Source: JAPXRI01 sp033813635 (lineage in GTDB: Bacteria; Bacillota; Clostridia; Oscillospirales; QAMX01). Taken from it: a stretch of 64,000 bases of DNA. The DNA is taken from the NCBI GenBank assembly GCA_033813635.1, contig JAPXRI010000001.1, forward strand, positions 236,428-300,427. The letters are read 5' to 3'. Every line of letters begins with the position of its first letter. Positions within the stretch are counted from its first letter, which is position 1. The translations under genes and the position numbers were made by a program. The notes under the pieces were generated by a model. The model did no database searches. It was not told the DNA's origin and saw nothing but the letters and a program-made list of their open reading frames with translations. Positions 8,103-17,061 of this stretch are shown here, one piece after another.

Positions 8103-8140
8103 CGCCTTCTGATTTCAAAAGAATCGGAAGGCGCTTTTTG
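8101..8140 (+). terminator. Terminator of the ArdA-like operon
   Basis: AGCGCCTTCTGATT at 8101-8114 pairs at 13 of 14 positions with AATCGGAAGGCGCT at 8122-8135, followed by five T. Confidence 0.85.
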
Positions 8141-8200
8141 CGTTTCAGGGGAAAAATGGTCCATCGTCAAATCAACACACAACCGTATACGGAAAATGAG

Positions 8201-8238
8201 AGGCGCTGTCTTTGAAAAAAGGCGGCGCCTTTTTTGTT
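8201..8238 (+). terminator. Second hairpin with T-run before the methylase operon
   Basis: AGGCGCTGTC at 8201-8210 pairs, with G-U pairs, with GGCGGCGCCT at 8221-8230. A long T-rich tail follows. It is close to the next start and could act as an attenuator. Confidence 0.65.
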
Positions 8239-8259
8239 TTTCCGGGAAAGGAACGCGCC

Positions 8260-8463
8260 ATGCGCCAGGAAACCAAAGCAGAAGAAAAAACAGGGGCCGG
8301 AGCGACCGGCCCTCCGAAAAAATACACCGTACTTTCTCCGCGGGATCTTTCCCGCTGTGATGGCTGTCCGTATCCACGCGTCGGCTTTATCTGCTGGAGT
8401 CCGGACGGCACCTGCATGAAAACCGACATGGACAGATTCAGCCGCGGCCGGAAAGGCAGGTGA
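8260..8463 (+). CDS. Small cysteine-containing protein upstream of the adenine methylase
   Basis: This 67-residue protein begins at ATG 8260 after AAAGGA, four bases before the methylase gene. The C-terminal half, DLSRCDGCPYPRVGFICWSP then DGTCMKTDMDR, has four cysteines arranged like a small metal-binding knuckle (CxxC, then two later Cys). Proteins of this shape often precede methylase genes in clostridial ICEs, but I know of no assigned function. Confidence 0.6.
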   Translation: MRQETKAEEKTGAGATGPPKKYTVLSPRDLSRCDGCPYPRVGFICWSPDGTCMKTDMDRFSRGRKGR

Positions 8464-8467
8464 CGCG

Positions 8468-9394
8468 ATGAACAGCATCATCAGCTGGGTGGGCGGCAAG
8501 AAAGCGCTGCGGGATCTCATCTATCAGAAAATGCCGAAGGAGTTCGGACGGTATATCGAAGTCTTCGGCGGCGGAGGTTGGGTGCTGTTCGGACGAACAC
8601 CCGACGTCGCCATGGAGGTCTACAACGACTTCAATTCCGACCTTGCCAACCTGTTCCGCTGCGTCCGCGACCAGCCGATGGCGTTCCTGAAGGAGTTGGG
8701 TTTCCTGCCGCTGAACGGCCGGGATGAATTCTTTGTATTGAGAAAATTTCTGGAGCAGGAGGAATTTACCGACGCGTTTATGCGCCAGGAGCTGGAGCTT
8801 GCTCAGCGGGAGCTGACACCCGTCCAGTTTGAAGAAATCAGAGCCATTCTTTTGGAGAAAGCCCAGCTGTACGATATCCGGCGCGCCGCCGCCTTTTTCA
8901 AGGTGATCCGCTACAGCTACGGAAGCGGCTGCACCAGTTATGGCTGTCAGCCTTTCGATATCCGCAAGACCTTCGATCTCATTTGGCAGGGCAGCCGGAG
9001 GCTAAAAGATACGGTCATAGAGAACAAGGATTTTGAAGAACTCATCAAGCAGTACGACCGTGAAAACGCTTTTATCTACTGCGACCCGCCGTACTATCTG
9101 ACGGAAGGCCACTACGCCGTGGAATTCCGCAGAGAGGATCACTTCCGTCTGCGGGATACCCTGAAAAACTGCCAAGGCAAATTTTTAGTCAGCTACAACG
9201 ACTGCGAATTCATCCGAGAGCTGTACCAGGATTTCCGGATCGAAACGGTCAGCCGCCTGAACAATTTGGCACAGCGGTACGACAGCGGCTGCGAGTACGC
9301 CGAAGTCCTGATCTCCAACTACGACACCGGCGAACGCCTGCGGGATATGCCGGTCCAGCTGGGGCTTTTCGATACCGCCGGGCTCACCGCGTGA
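8468..9394 (+). CDS. DNA adenine N6-methyltransferase (Dam/D12 class)
   Basis: This 308-residue protein has the D12 methylase layout. The S-adenosylmethionine-binding loop is YIEVFGGGGWVLF at about residues 32-44, and the catalytic DPPY motif is FIYCDPPYY at about residue 203. An early WVGGKKALRD matches the usual WxGGK N-terminus. It transfers a methyl group to adenine N6 in a short DNA site. No restriction endonuclease gene is adjacent, so it is an orphan that probably protects element DNA or changes expression. Its C-terminus VQLGLFDTAGLTA lacks the shared tail. Confidence 0.9.
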   Translation: MNSIISWVGGKKALRDLIYQKMPKEFGRYIEVFGGGGWVLFGRTPDVAMEVYNDFNSDLANLFRCVRDQPMAFLKELGFLPLNGRDEFFVLRKFLEQEEFTDAFMRQELELAQRELTPVQFEEIRAILLEKAQLYDIRRAAAFFKVIRYSYGSGCTSYGCQPFDIRKTFDLIWQGSRRLKDTVIENKDFEELIKQYDRENAFIYCDPPYYLTEGHYAVEFRREDHFRLRDTLKNCQGKFLVSYNDCEFIRELYQDFRIETVSRLNNLAQRYDSGCEYAEVLISNYDTGERLRDMPVQLGLFDTAGLTA

Positions 9395-9428
9395 AATCAG
9401 ATCAAATAAATTTTAGGAGGAAACCAAT

Positions 9429-9878
9429 ATGAAGATTTTGAAAGTGTCCGCAAGCGTGGACAAGGAATGCCGCCTGGTTCTGCCCATGGAGTCCGTGAAG
9501 CTCGAAGGGTTCCGACCCGGCGACGAGGTGTCCGCGCTCCTGGCTGTCCCGGAGGATGGAGAATTCCCCGGCCTGATGATGCTGGCCGCGCCGAAGGATT
9601 CGGCCATGTCTTTCTTTACACAGGACTGCGGCGGCGATGAGGACGGAGAAAGTGCTGAGGAAGCGGACGATTTCGCCCTGCCGCACGATCTCCTGCGGGC
9701 CGCGGGCATCCCCATCGACGGGGATCTGGACGTCACCTGCGTCCCCGGCACTATTATCATCCGGGAATCGGACGTACTCGACCGCCTGCCGGACGGTCTC
9801 CGGGAGATATTCCGGTCCTTCGGCATCCATCCCGACACCGTGCGGGAGGTTATGAAAAAGGAGGGTTACTTCGCATGA
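9429..9878 (+). CDS. AbrB-like double-module protein
   Basis: This 149-residue protein has two stretches that resemble the swapped-hairpin AbrB/MazE fold. They are RLVLPMESVKLEGFRPGDEV near residue 15 and FALPHDLLRAAGIPIDGDLD near residue 82, joined by an acidic linker. Each has the 'LP..L..AG...GD' pattern. It overlaps by four bases (ATGA) with the next gene, a more typical AbrB protein, so the two are probably made together and may pair. The role is probably transcriptional control of the element. AGGAGG lies just upstream of the start. Confidence 0.6.
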   Translation: MKILKVSASVDKECRLVLPMESVKLEGFRPGDEVSALLAVPEDGEFPGLMMLAAPKDSAMSFFTQDCGGDEDGESAEEADDFALPHDLLRAAGIPIDGDLDVTCVPGTIIIRESDVLDRLPDGLREIFRSFGIHPDTVREVMKKEGYFA

Positions 9879-10171
9879 AAGCAAAGCAGATGTATAAGGT
9901 CGTGGACGGCAAGGGCCGTGTCCTCATTCCAAGAGAGCTCCGCGCCGCGTCCGGTATGGATTACGGCGACATCGTCCGGCTTGGCGTCAGCCAGGGAGCC
10001 GTCAACGTGAAAAAGGTGGATCTCATCGAGGTTGGCGACCAGTCTCCGGAGGCGGTGGAAGCCTTCATCTACGCCGCGATCCGGGACATGCCGGAGGAAA
10101 AAAAGATCGCCATAGCCGCGAAGCTGCTGGAACAGCTTCAGGGCGGGAAGGAGCCGCTTCGTGTCAACTGA
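9875..10171 (+). CDS. AbrB/MazE/SpoVT-family DNA-binding protein
   Basis: This 98-residue protein opens with a standard AbrB hairpin: YKVVDGKGRVLIPRELRAAS followed by GMDYGDIVRLGV. The C-terminal 45 residues are helical and may mediate dimerisation. The family binds DNA as an interleaved dimer and acts as a transition-state regulator or antitoxin. No toxin gene of a known kind is adjacent, so a regulator role is more likely. The end overlaps the next gene by 11 bases. Confidence 0.82.
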   Translation: MKAKQMYKVVDGKGRVLIPRELRAASGMDYGDIVRLGVSQGAVNVKKVDLIEVGDQSPEAVEAFIYAAIRDMPEEKKIAIAAKLLEQLQGGKEPLRVN

Positions 10172-10736
10172 AAAATTGCGGTACGGGTCCGAGGACTGCG
10201 TCCGGACCGGAACCGGCATGTTTATCGCCGGTTTCGTGGCCGTCATCGATCCGGATGCTCTGCCGGAAGACCAGCGCGGCGTCCGCCAGCTCCTGTTCTG
10301 CGAAGGCGGGGCAGGCAGCTTCCCAAACGCGGCCGACGACGCCGTGCGCGCCGTGTCCCTCTCAAACGGAGAATGCGTCATCAGAAAGCGCGGTGAGCTT
10401 CTCGGCCTGTTAAAGCCCGAACTGCTTCCCGACCGCGCGCGGCTCCAGCTCTCGCAGATTCGTCCTCTGGATTCGGAGATTCCGAAGAAACCGGAGTTTT
10501 TCGGCTACTGCTTCCTGCCGGACGGCTGGTATTCTTCCGGCGTCCCGCTTGCAAACGATCTTGAGGTTCGGGAGTACATCGACGTCCAGAGCCGCTACCA
10601 GCACCGCCTCATGATCTGTGATCGGGAGGATTGCTGCGTTTTTGAAATGCAGGATGGCAAGCTCATTTTTCCGACGAGGGAAGCTCTGGATACACAGCGT
10701 CCGGAGTCGGACAGCGGCATGGAACTGAAATTATGA
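10161..10736 (+). CDS. Conserved ICE protein of unknown function with shared tail
   Basis: The 191-residue protein starts at GTG 10161, overlapping the AbrB gene's end. It is soluble. The central part FFGYCFLPDGWYSSGVPLAN and REYIDVQSRYQHRLMICDRE looks like a compact alpha/beta domain, which I do not recognise. The C-terminus ESDSGMELKL is one of the clearest shared tails. It is followed by a hairpin at 10752-10784 before the surface-protein gene. Confidence 0.65.
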   Translation: MSTEKLRYGSEDCVRTGTGMFIAGFVAVIDPDALPEDQRGVRQLLFCEGGAGSFPNAADDAVRAVSLSNGECVIRKRGELLGLLKPELLPDRARLQLSQIRPLDSEIPKKPEFFGYCFLPDGWYSSGVPLANDLEVREYIDVQSRYQHRLMICDREDCCVFEMQDGKLIFPTREALDTQRPESDSGMELKL

Positions 10737-10751
10737 ACCATACCTGGACGT

Positions 10752-10784
10752 AAGGCCGGGATCGGCGGCGCTGATTCCGGCCTT
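10752..10784 (+). terminator. Hairpin between the AbrB operon and the surface-protein gene
   Basis: AAGGCCGGgATC pairs with GATtCCGGCCTT. No T-run follows, so it may be an mRNA-processing or attenuation hairpin rather than a true terminator. Confidence 0.45.
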
Positions 10785-10817
10785 CGTCGTATTCAAATTT
10801 GAAATTGAAAGAGAGGA

Positions 10818-13800
10818 ATGAAAAAGCGTATGAACCTGAAAGGCAAAAAGAAGGGCGTCCTGCTTCTGGTTCTCCTGCTGGTTCTTCTGGTATGCGGCGG
10901 CATTTACACGGGCTACCGTCTACACCCGGAGAGCTTCGTCGGGAAAAACGACATCATCACCCGCGGGGAATTTGCCGCGGATCTGGCGAAGGAGCTGAAG
11001 CTGGACACGGGAAGCGCGGTGAAGGACCCGCCTACCTTCTCCGACATTGACGGGCATTGGGCGGAAAAGTACATTGAGGCACTCGTCAACGCCGGAATCA
11101 TCGATCCCGCAGATTACCCGGACGGCTTCAAACCGGACGAACCGATCACCCGCGCCGAGATTATCAAAATGCTGGTGCGGGTAAAGGGCCAGGACGATGA
11201 AGCAAAAAACACCCAGGGGCACAGCGGTTATGACGACCAGTCGGATATCCCGGATGATGACAAGGGCTATGCCATCGTCGGAAAAGAAGACGGGATCATC
11301 GGGGATACCGGCGACGGCAAGCTCCACCCCAACGATCCGGTGACCAAGGGCGAGGCCGACGATATGACCGGCAAGGCCGATCCGAAGCCTGTCACGCCAA
11401 CACCATCGTCCCCGGCGTCTGATACCCCGACCCCAAGTAATCCGGAACAGCCGACACCGACCCCCAGTGAGCCGGAGAAGCCAACACCAGCACCGACCCC
11501 GACACCAACTCCCGGAGGCTCGGATTCCGGTGATTCCGGTGGCTCCTATTATTACCCGGACGCGCAGGTACGGTTCGAGCTGCCGGAAACTGCCCATACC
11601 GATACCGAGATCAAGGTCATGCCGGTATGGAAATACACACAGAGCTTTGCGTGGTCGCTGACCAAAACCGCCGCGGACGGCTCCAAACAGCCGGTGGAGC
11701 TTACTGACGCCGTCACCGGAAGCCTTGGGCTGGAGGGCGGTACTATTCAATTTAAAGAGGACGGCGTCTATACCCTGACCGCGACGGCGAAAAACGTCAG
11801 AGGAAAAGAAACAACGCTGTCCAAAACCGTGACCGTATACCCGGTGCTTGACCTGACCTTTGACCTGCCGGAAACGACCCACACGGACAAATCCGTCACG
11901 CTGGCTTACGCTCCGGCATCGCTCTACGGCCACGACATCGTCTGGACGGCGGAAAAGGACGGCGAATCCGCCCAGCTCACCGACATTCTGGATGGCACGT
12001 TGGGCAGCGAGGGCGGTACCTTCGCTTTCAAGAGCAAGGGCAGCTATACCCTGACTGCCGCCGTTACCGACGAAACCGGCCGCGTCTTTACGCATACGGA
12101 AAGCACGAAGGTCTATCCTGTCGCGGGTATTGCGTTCACGCTCCCGGAAACGTCCCACACCGACACCGCGGTGGATGTTGCCGCCACGCTGACGAACGCG
12201 GACGGCATGTCCGTGGTGTGGAGCCTAAAAAAGAACGGCGAGCCCGCGGCGCTGTCCGACGAGCTGGATGGCGCCCTTACCGACTCGGGCGGTAGTATCC
12301 GCTTCAAGGACAAGGGCGTATACCGACTCACCGGAACACTGACCGATGAAACCGGCAGAACCTTTGAAGCCTCGCAGACCGTCACTGTCTACCCAATCGG
12401 CTCCGTGGGCTTCTACCTGCCGGAGATCGCGCACACAGATACCGACATTCAGGTGAAAGCGACCTTCCAAAACGTCGGGACCGCCGAAATCCAGTGGTCG
12501 CTGACCAAAGACGGCAAGGCTGCGGTCCTTTCCGATTATGTGGAGGGCAAGCTCACGGATACCGACAGCACTGTCCGCTTTAAGGAAAAGGGCGAATATG
12601 TGCTGAAAGCAGCCTTCACTGATCCCGCGGGCAGAACCTACAGCTATTCCGCGCCCATCAAGGTCTATCCCATCCCCGACATCACCTACAAGCTGCCGGA
12701 AACCGCCCACACTGACACCACCGTCACCGTAACGCCGGAATCCAGTGAGCTTGGAAGCCTGAAGGTGGAATGGCTCCTCGAAAACGGCTTCGGCTTTCAG
12801 GACTGGTTTACCTACGTCGACGGGGCGCTGGACAACAGCGGCGGCACCATCCGATTCAAGCACGCCGGCACCTATGAGCTTATTGCCCGGATCACGGATG
12901 AAACGGGCCGCGTGTTCCTGTATGAAAACGGCGGGAAGATCGAAGTCCTGCCGGTGCTGGATATTTCCTTCGAGCTTCCGGCAGCGACCCATACCGACCG
13001 GACCGTCGACCTGCGCACCCGCGGCAACAACAATGTGCTTCCGGTGGAATGGTCGCTCACCAAAGACGGCAAGCAAGTGGATCTCACCGACGCGCTGGAG
13101 GGCAGCCTGAACGCCTACGGCGGCAAAATCCTGTTCAAGGACGTTGGAAACTATACTCTGACCGCCTCCATGACAGACGCTCTGGGACGGGTGTTCTCCT
13201 ACAGCGCCTCTACCATCGTCTATCCCGTTCCGACCGTCACGCTGAACACGCCGCAGACCTGGTACGCCGGAGAAGCCGGAACGGTCAGCGTCAGCGGCAC
13301 AGATCTGGAGAGTCTCACCGCCGACTGGACGGTTATTCAGGGCGACGGCGGTGCGGAACCTTATGCGATCTATGCCTCCGGAACCCTGGCCAAAGAGGGC
13401 GGCACGATCACCTTCCCGGCGAAAGGCCGGTATCAGCTGATCCTGACTCTGACGGACCCCGCGGGCCGTACCTTTATAAACAGCCAGAGCTTCACCGTGT
13501 ACCCCATTCCTTCCTTGAGCATCGGCATCCCGGCACTGACCTACAGCGGCGACGCCATCGCGGTCACCACCTCCGGCACCGAGCTGGATGGCGATACCGT
13601 GGATTGGCTTGTGTCTGAAGACGGCGGCGAAGCAAAGCCCTATACGGAGTACGCCGCGGGTTCTCTGGACAGCAGCGGCGGCACCCTGCGGATCGGCACG
13701 GACAAGACCGTTTCCGTGAAGCTGCGGGCGGTGGTCACGGACAGGAACGGCCGGAAATTTACCTTCGATTCCAACGCCGGGACCATCAAGCCCGTCGCCA

Positions 13801-14876
13801 GCTTCCCATTTACCATTCCGTCCTCTGTTCACATCGGCTCCAGCTTTACCGTGTCCCTGCCGTCGGCCACCGGTCTTGAAGACAGAACCCTCACATGGGA
13901 GCTGACCAAAGACGGCAGCGCGGCCAGCTATACCGGAGGCCTCACCAACAGCGGCGGGATCGTCGCCGTCAGCGCCACCGGAAGCTATATTCTGACTGCC
14001 AGCACCACCGACAGCGAGGGCAGGGTTTTCCGGTATTCGCAGGGCTTCACCGTTACCAACACCGCGCCGAACAAGCCCACAGGTAGCGCCTCCGTCACCA
14101 GAACCGCAAAGAACGGAAATCTTCTGGTGAACATTAACGCGTCGGCCACCGACCCGGACGGCGATCCCGTGACGCTGGAATACTCCGGCAACACCTCCGA
14201 CAGCTGCTATGCCGTTGGAACGCATACCGTGAAGGTCCGCGCCAGGGATGCCTGGGGGCTTACCTCCGACTGGACGGACATCACCTTCACGGTGGTAAAC
14301 TCCGCGCCCACCACGCCGGTCATCACCCGCACGCCGGACGGCAACAGCGTGGCGCCCGGTACGGCCATCACCATCACGGCCTCCAGCACCGACCCGGACG
14401 GCGACGCGATCACCTACGTCTGGGAAGGCCGTCCCGCGCAGACCAGCACCGGTTATCCGCTGGGCAAGAATGTGGTGCGGGTAAAGGCGGTCGACTCCAC
14501 CGGGGCCGAATCTCCCTGGACGGCTATCGTCTTCTTCGTGTCGGACGCCACTCACGGCGGCGGCATGACGCTGACCGGCCCGGAGTCCACGATCATTGAG
14601 AACGGCATCGACGGGGCGACCATCACCAAGTACACCTTCACCGTGCCGCCCGTGTCCGGACATTCCGGTCAGGATTACGGCCGTGTGCGCGGGTACAACA
14701 TCATCACCGGGCAGTGGGACCAGCTGGACTACGGAACCACCACCAACGGCATCACCTTCACGCGGTCGCTGTCACCCGGTATTTACTCGAAGCTGGAGAT
14801 GTACTATTACACCAATCATGACTGTATGTACAACAAATCCAACATCACCTACAGCGTGGAATTCTATTTTAACTGA
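10818..14876 (+). CDS. Large SLH-domain surface protein with nine Ig-like repeats
   Basis: This 1352-residue exported protein has a short basic N-terminus and a hydrophobic segment (residues 12-32) that can serve as signal or anchor. SLH-type motifs follow at residues 48-150 (ITRGEFAADL, FSDIDGHWAEKYIEALVNAG, ITRAEIIKMLVRVKG). A Pro/Thr/Ser linker (about 185-235) comes next, then nine modules of about 100 residues opening with patterns such as FELPETAHTDTEIKV and closing with TVTVYP. Two PKD or fibronectin-like modules (ATDPDGDPVTLEYSG, STDPDGDAITYVWEG) come near the end. The design is a cell-wall-bound stalk, probably for cell contact during mating or adhesion. ATG 10830 is an alternative start with better spacing from GAGAGGA. 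Confidence 0.85.
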   Translation: MKKRMNLKGKKKGVLLLVLLLVLLVCGGIYTGYRLHPESFVGKNDIITRGEFAADLAKELKLDTGSAVKDPPTFSDIDGHWAEKYIEALVNAGIIDPADYPDGFKPDEPITRAEIIKMLVRVKGQDDEAKNTQGHSGYDDQSDIPDDDKGYAIVGKEDGIIGDTGDGKLHPNDPVTKGEADDMTGKADPKPVTPTPSSPASDTPTPSNPEQPTPTPSEPEKPTPAPTPTPTPGGSDSGDSGGSYYYPDAQVRFELPETAHTDTEIKVMPVWKYTQSFAWSLTKTAADGSKQPVELTDAVTGSLGLEGGTIQFKEDGVYTLTATAKNVRGKETTLSKTVTVYPVLDLTFDLPETTHTDKSVTLAYAPASLYGHDIVWTAEKDGESAQLTDILDGTLGSEGGTFAFKSKGSYTLTAAVTDETGRVFTHTESTKVYPVAGIAFTLPETSHTDTAVDVAATLTNADGMSVVWSLKKNGEPAALSDELDGALTDSGGSIRFKDKGVYRLTGTLTDETGRTFEASQTVTVYPIGSVGFYLPEIAHTDTDIQVKATFQNVGTAEIQWSLTKDGKAAVLSDYVEGKLTDTDSTVRFKEKGEYVLKAAFTDPAGRTYSYSAPIKVYPIPDITYKLPETAHTDTTVTVTPESSELGSLKVEWLLENGFGFQDWFTYVDGALDNSGGTIRFKHAGTYELIARITDETGRVFLYENGGKIEVLPVLDISFELPAATHTDRTVDLRTRGNNNVLPVEWSLTKDGKQVDLTDALEGSLNAYGGKILFKDVGNYTLTASMTDALGRVFSYSASTIVYPVPTVTLNTPQTWYAGEAGTVSVSGTDLESLTADWTVIQGDGGAEPYAIYASGTLAKEGGTITFPAKGRYQLILTLTDPAGRTFINSQSFTVYPIPSLSIGIPALTYSGDAIAVTTSGTELDGDTVDWLVSEDGGEAKPYTEYAAGSLDSSGGTLRIGTDKTVSVKLRAVVTDRNGRKFTFDSNAGTIKPVASFPFTIPSSVHIGSSFTVSLPSATGLEDRTLTWELTKDGSAASYTGGLTNSGGIVAVSATGSYILTASTTDSEGRVFRYSQGFTVTNTAPNKPTGSASVTRTAKNGNLLVNINASATDPDGDPVTLEYSGNTSDSCYAVGTHTVKVRARDAWGLTSDWTDITFTVVNSAPTTPVITRTPDGNSVAPGTAITITASSTDPDGDAITYVWEGRPAQTSTGYPLGKNVVRVKAVDSTGAESPWTAIVFFVSDATHGGGMTLTGPESTIIENGIDGATITKYTFTVPPVSGHSGQDYGRVRGYNIITGQWDQLDYGTTTNGITFTRSLSPGIYSKLEMYYYTNHDCMYNKSNITYSVEFYFN

Positions 14877-14909
14877 TCTGCCAGCCGAACCGGGAAAGGA
14901 GGAACCCCC

Positions 14910-15476
14910 ATGGACGGCATTCAGATGAAAAACAACCACATCCTGTACTATGGCAACATCGCGGGATATCTTGACGCGGAACGGAACACGGCGGTCGTCG
15001 ACCCCATGTTCCGCACCGATGAGATGGAGTCTTATCTCTCAGAACAGAAAGGGCTCTCTGTAAAATGGACGCCCGGTACCTATGACAGCCTCGCGTCCGG
15101 TACCATCGACACGGAGGGCAACCCGCAGGTGCTCAAAAAATGCCGGATTCATCAGTTGAAGCCCAACGCCGACGTCATGATGAAATTTATCGGCTACGAC
15201 GAGCTGACGGAGCGCTTCGGGGAGCCGGACCCGGAAAATTATGAAGTGGTCTACGACGGCGAGGTCGGCACCAACGATCTTGAGGCGCTCTATGAGAAAT
15301 TCAATATCGACCACCCGCCCGGCTATAAGGGCCACAGCCTCTCTATTTCGGATGTAGTGGAGCTTTACGATGCGTCCGGCAGTTCCTTCCACTACGTTGA
15401 CCGCTTCGGCTTCAAGGAAATTGCGTTTCAGGCGCCGGAGCAGGAACAGCAGCAAGGCCCGCGGATGAGCCTGTGA
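14910..15476 (+). CDS. YodL-domain protein
   Basis: In this 188-residue protein the C-terminal half matches the YodL domain: YDGEVGTNDLEALYEKFNID, PGYKGHSLSISDVVELY and FHYVDRFGFKEI. YodL domains are frequent in clostridial ICE accessory proteins and have no known activity. The N-terminal half may be a separate small domain. ATG 14910 follows AAGGAGG at good spacing. The C-terminus QQQGPRMSL carries the shared tail. A perfect terminator hairpin follows. Confidence 0.82.
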   Translation: MDGIQMKNNHILYYGNIAGYLDAERNTAVVDPMFRTDEMESYLSEQKGLSVKWTPGTYDSLASGTIDTEGNPQVLKKCRIHQLKPNADVMMKFIGYDELTERFGEPDPENYEVVYDGEVGTNDLEALYEKFNIDHPPGYKGHSLSISDVVELYDASGSSFHYVDRFGFKEIAFQAPEQEQQQGPRMSL

Positions 15477-15483
15477 CCCCCCG

Positions 15484-15504
15484 CAGCCGGACGGCTGTTT
15501 TTTT
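15484..15504 (+). terminator. Terminator after the YodL gene
   Basis: CAGCCG at 15484-15489 and CGGCTG at 15492-15497 form a short tight hairpin followed by seven T. Confidence 0.75.
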
Positions 15505-15525
15505 CACAGCAAGGAGGATTTACCA

Positions 15526-16266
15526 ATGTCAGATGAGTTTCCGATTATCTACCCCTATTCCTGCGAGGAAGCAAGAAGCCGGAACCAGATCTTCCTGTGG
15601 CGTGAGAGCCACAGGGAGAACATCGCGTGCAAAAACGCCATTGAGGAAGCGATCCGCCGGGATTTTGACGGGATGCACCTCAAGGCTGAATGCGCACAGA
15701 GCGTGATCGAACAACACGGCTTCAAGCGCGTTCAGCGGGTGCTGGCAAATACCGTACAGCGAAAGGATTGGGACGGGCGCTTTTCCCATGACAACAAAGC
15801 CTGGGCAAAAAGCGTGTACATCCCGCCCGACAAGAACAGTCTAAACGATCACAATCTGGAGTATGTGGCGGAAAGCCACCCCGCCGTGCTGGATGGATTC
15901 ATCAATCAGTACCGCCGCGCGTATCAGGAACTGGGCCTGTTCGGCCCAGGCCAATGCGAGCCGGACTCCGAAAAGCTGAACTATGAGGGCCGTGTTCTGG
16001 TACTGTCGCCGGACATTTTGAAGGAGAGCTGCTGGAGCCAGCAGGATCAGCTCTGGCTGGCGACCGGCGGCTTCGGCTGCGCCCCCAATTCCTCCGGCCG
16101 GGCGGTGTTCGCCACCTGCCTGAACGACGGAGAAAAAACACGCTGGAACCGCGCTGATTTTACCGGCGTTCTGCAGGAGCAGCTTCTGCCCGATTGGGCG
16201 AAGGAAAAGCTCTCGGAGCTTCAGGAGCAGCCGTCCGAGGGCATGGGCGGCATGAAAATGGAATGA
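15526..16266 (+). CDS. DUF3849-domain protein
   Basis: The 246-residue protein begins FPIIYPYSCEEARSRNQIFL and continues with WRESHRENIACKNAIEEAI and RVLANTVQRKDWDGRFS, the known pattern of DUF3849 in clostridial ICEs. A second conserved block, LVLSPDILKESCWSQQDQLW then ATGGFGCAPNSSGRAVFATC, ends the protein. It is soluble with no known activity. ATG 15526 follows AAGGAGG. The C-terminus EGMGGMKME has the shared tail. Confidence 0.82.
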   Translation: MSDEFPIIYPYSCEEARSRNQIFLWRESHRENIACKNAIEEAIRRDFDGMHLKAECAQSVIEQHGFKRVQRVLANTVQRKDWDGRFSHDNKAWAKSVYIPPDKNSLNDHNLEYVAESHPAVLDGFINQYRRAYQELGLFGPGQCEPDSEKLNYEGRVLVLSPDILKESCWSQQDQLWLATGGFGCAPNSSGRAVFATCLNDGEKTRWNRADFTGVLQEQLLPDWAKEKLSELQEQPSEGMGGMKME

Positions 16267-16300
16267 TCCCAAACACAAAAATCTGAAGGAGGAAACGATC

Positions 16301-16720
16301 ATGAGTAAAAACCCGACAGCCGAAAAAGCTCCGCAAACGGCGCAGACAGCCGCGGAACAGCCCCTGCCGATGAAGGTGGACGTGAAAATCGGCTCCATCC
16401 GGCCGGAGGGCAGCGTCCGGGCCTTCGCGTCCATCAACCTGAACGACTGCTTCGCCATCCGGAACGTGAAGGTGGTGGACAGCACCAAGGGCCTGTTCGT
16501 CGCCATGCCCAGCTACAAGGCGGGCAACGGTGAGTACAAGGACATCTGCTTTCCGGTGACCAAGGAATTCCGGGAGCAGCTCAACCAGGCGGTGATCGAC
16601 GCCTATCATCAGGCTCTCACGCAGAGCCAGAATCAGGGACAGGCCCAGCAGAGGGCGGCAACGCCCCCTTTTGAACAGGCGCCGGAGCAGGGTTCCGGCA
16701 TAAAGATGGCGGGGCTGTGA
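16301..16720 (+). CDS. spoVG: SpoVG-family RNA/DNA-binding protein
   Basis: This protein has 139 residues. The core (about residues 26-105) matches SpoVG: IGSIRPEGSVRAFASINLND, CFAIRNVKVVDSTKGLFVAM, PSYKAGNGEYKDICFPVTKE. Bacillus SpoVG, about 97 residues long, binds nucleic acid and affects division and virulence genes. This version adds an Ala/Gln-rich N-terminal extension and a C-terminal linker ending APEQGSGIKMAGL, the shared tail. It probably acts as a regulator of the element. AAGGAGG precedes the start. Confidence 0.88.
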   Translation: MSKNPTAEKAPQTAQTAAEQPLPMKVDVKIGSIRPEGSVRAFASINLNDCFAIRNVKVVDSTKGLFVAMPSYKAGNGEYKDICFPVTKEFREQLNQAVIDAYHQALTQSQNQGQAQQRAATPPFEQAPEQGSGIKMAGL

Positions 16721-16764
16721 GGTCCCGTCTTTGCTATGAAAAAACATATTGGAGGTAAAGCAAA

Positions 16765-17061
16765 ATGAAAAAATTTCTGAGCACCGCAAAAAACGGCCTG
16801 ATTTCCATGGCGCGGCGCGCAACACACAGCCTGAAACGTATGGCGGACAAGGCCAGATATGAGCTGACCATGTTCTACCTGAATTCCCGCGGCCTGCTTC
16901 GCTCCCAGAGCGGCGAAGGCTTCGTGGACACAGCGATTAAAATCCTCATCGCAGTCGTCATCGGAGCGCTGCTGCTGGCGGGCCTCTACGCCCTGTTCGG
17001 GGAAACCGTGCTGCCGACCCTGAAGAAACGCATTCAGGACATGTTCAACTATGGCGGCTAA
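16765..17061 (+). CDS. Pilin-like protein (DUF6133 type) of the Tad locus
   Basis: This 98-residue protein has a basic amphipathic N-terminal half, then SGEGFVDTAIKILIAVVIGA and a continuous hydrophobic helix, ending near TLKKRIQDMFNYGG. The GEGFVDTA block before a hydrophobic helix resembles a type IV prepilin cleavage site and recurs in the TadE-like protein at 23023. It lies directly upstream of the prepilin peptidase gene, overlapping it by 11 bases. It is the best candidate for the major Tad pilin or a pseudopilin. Confidence 0.72.
   Translation: MKKFLSTAKNGLISMARRATHSLKRMADKARYELTMFYLNSRGLLRSQSGEGFVDTAIKILIAVVIGALLLAGLYALFGETVLPTLKKRIQDMFNYGG

Noticed and set aside
10920..12158. A 412-codon antisense frame over the start of the surface protein.
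   Set aside because: The composition is Arg/Gly-rich shadow sequence without domain patterns, and the sense frame is clearly coding.
12225..14663. An 812-codon open frame antisense to the SLH surface protein.
   Set aside because: The plus-strand protein has a signal segment, SLH motifs and regular repeats. The antisense frame is Gly/Arg/His-rich, has no ribosome binding site and follows from the GC-rich repeated codons.
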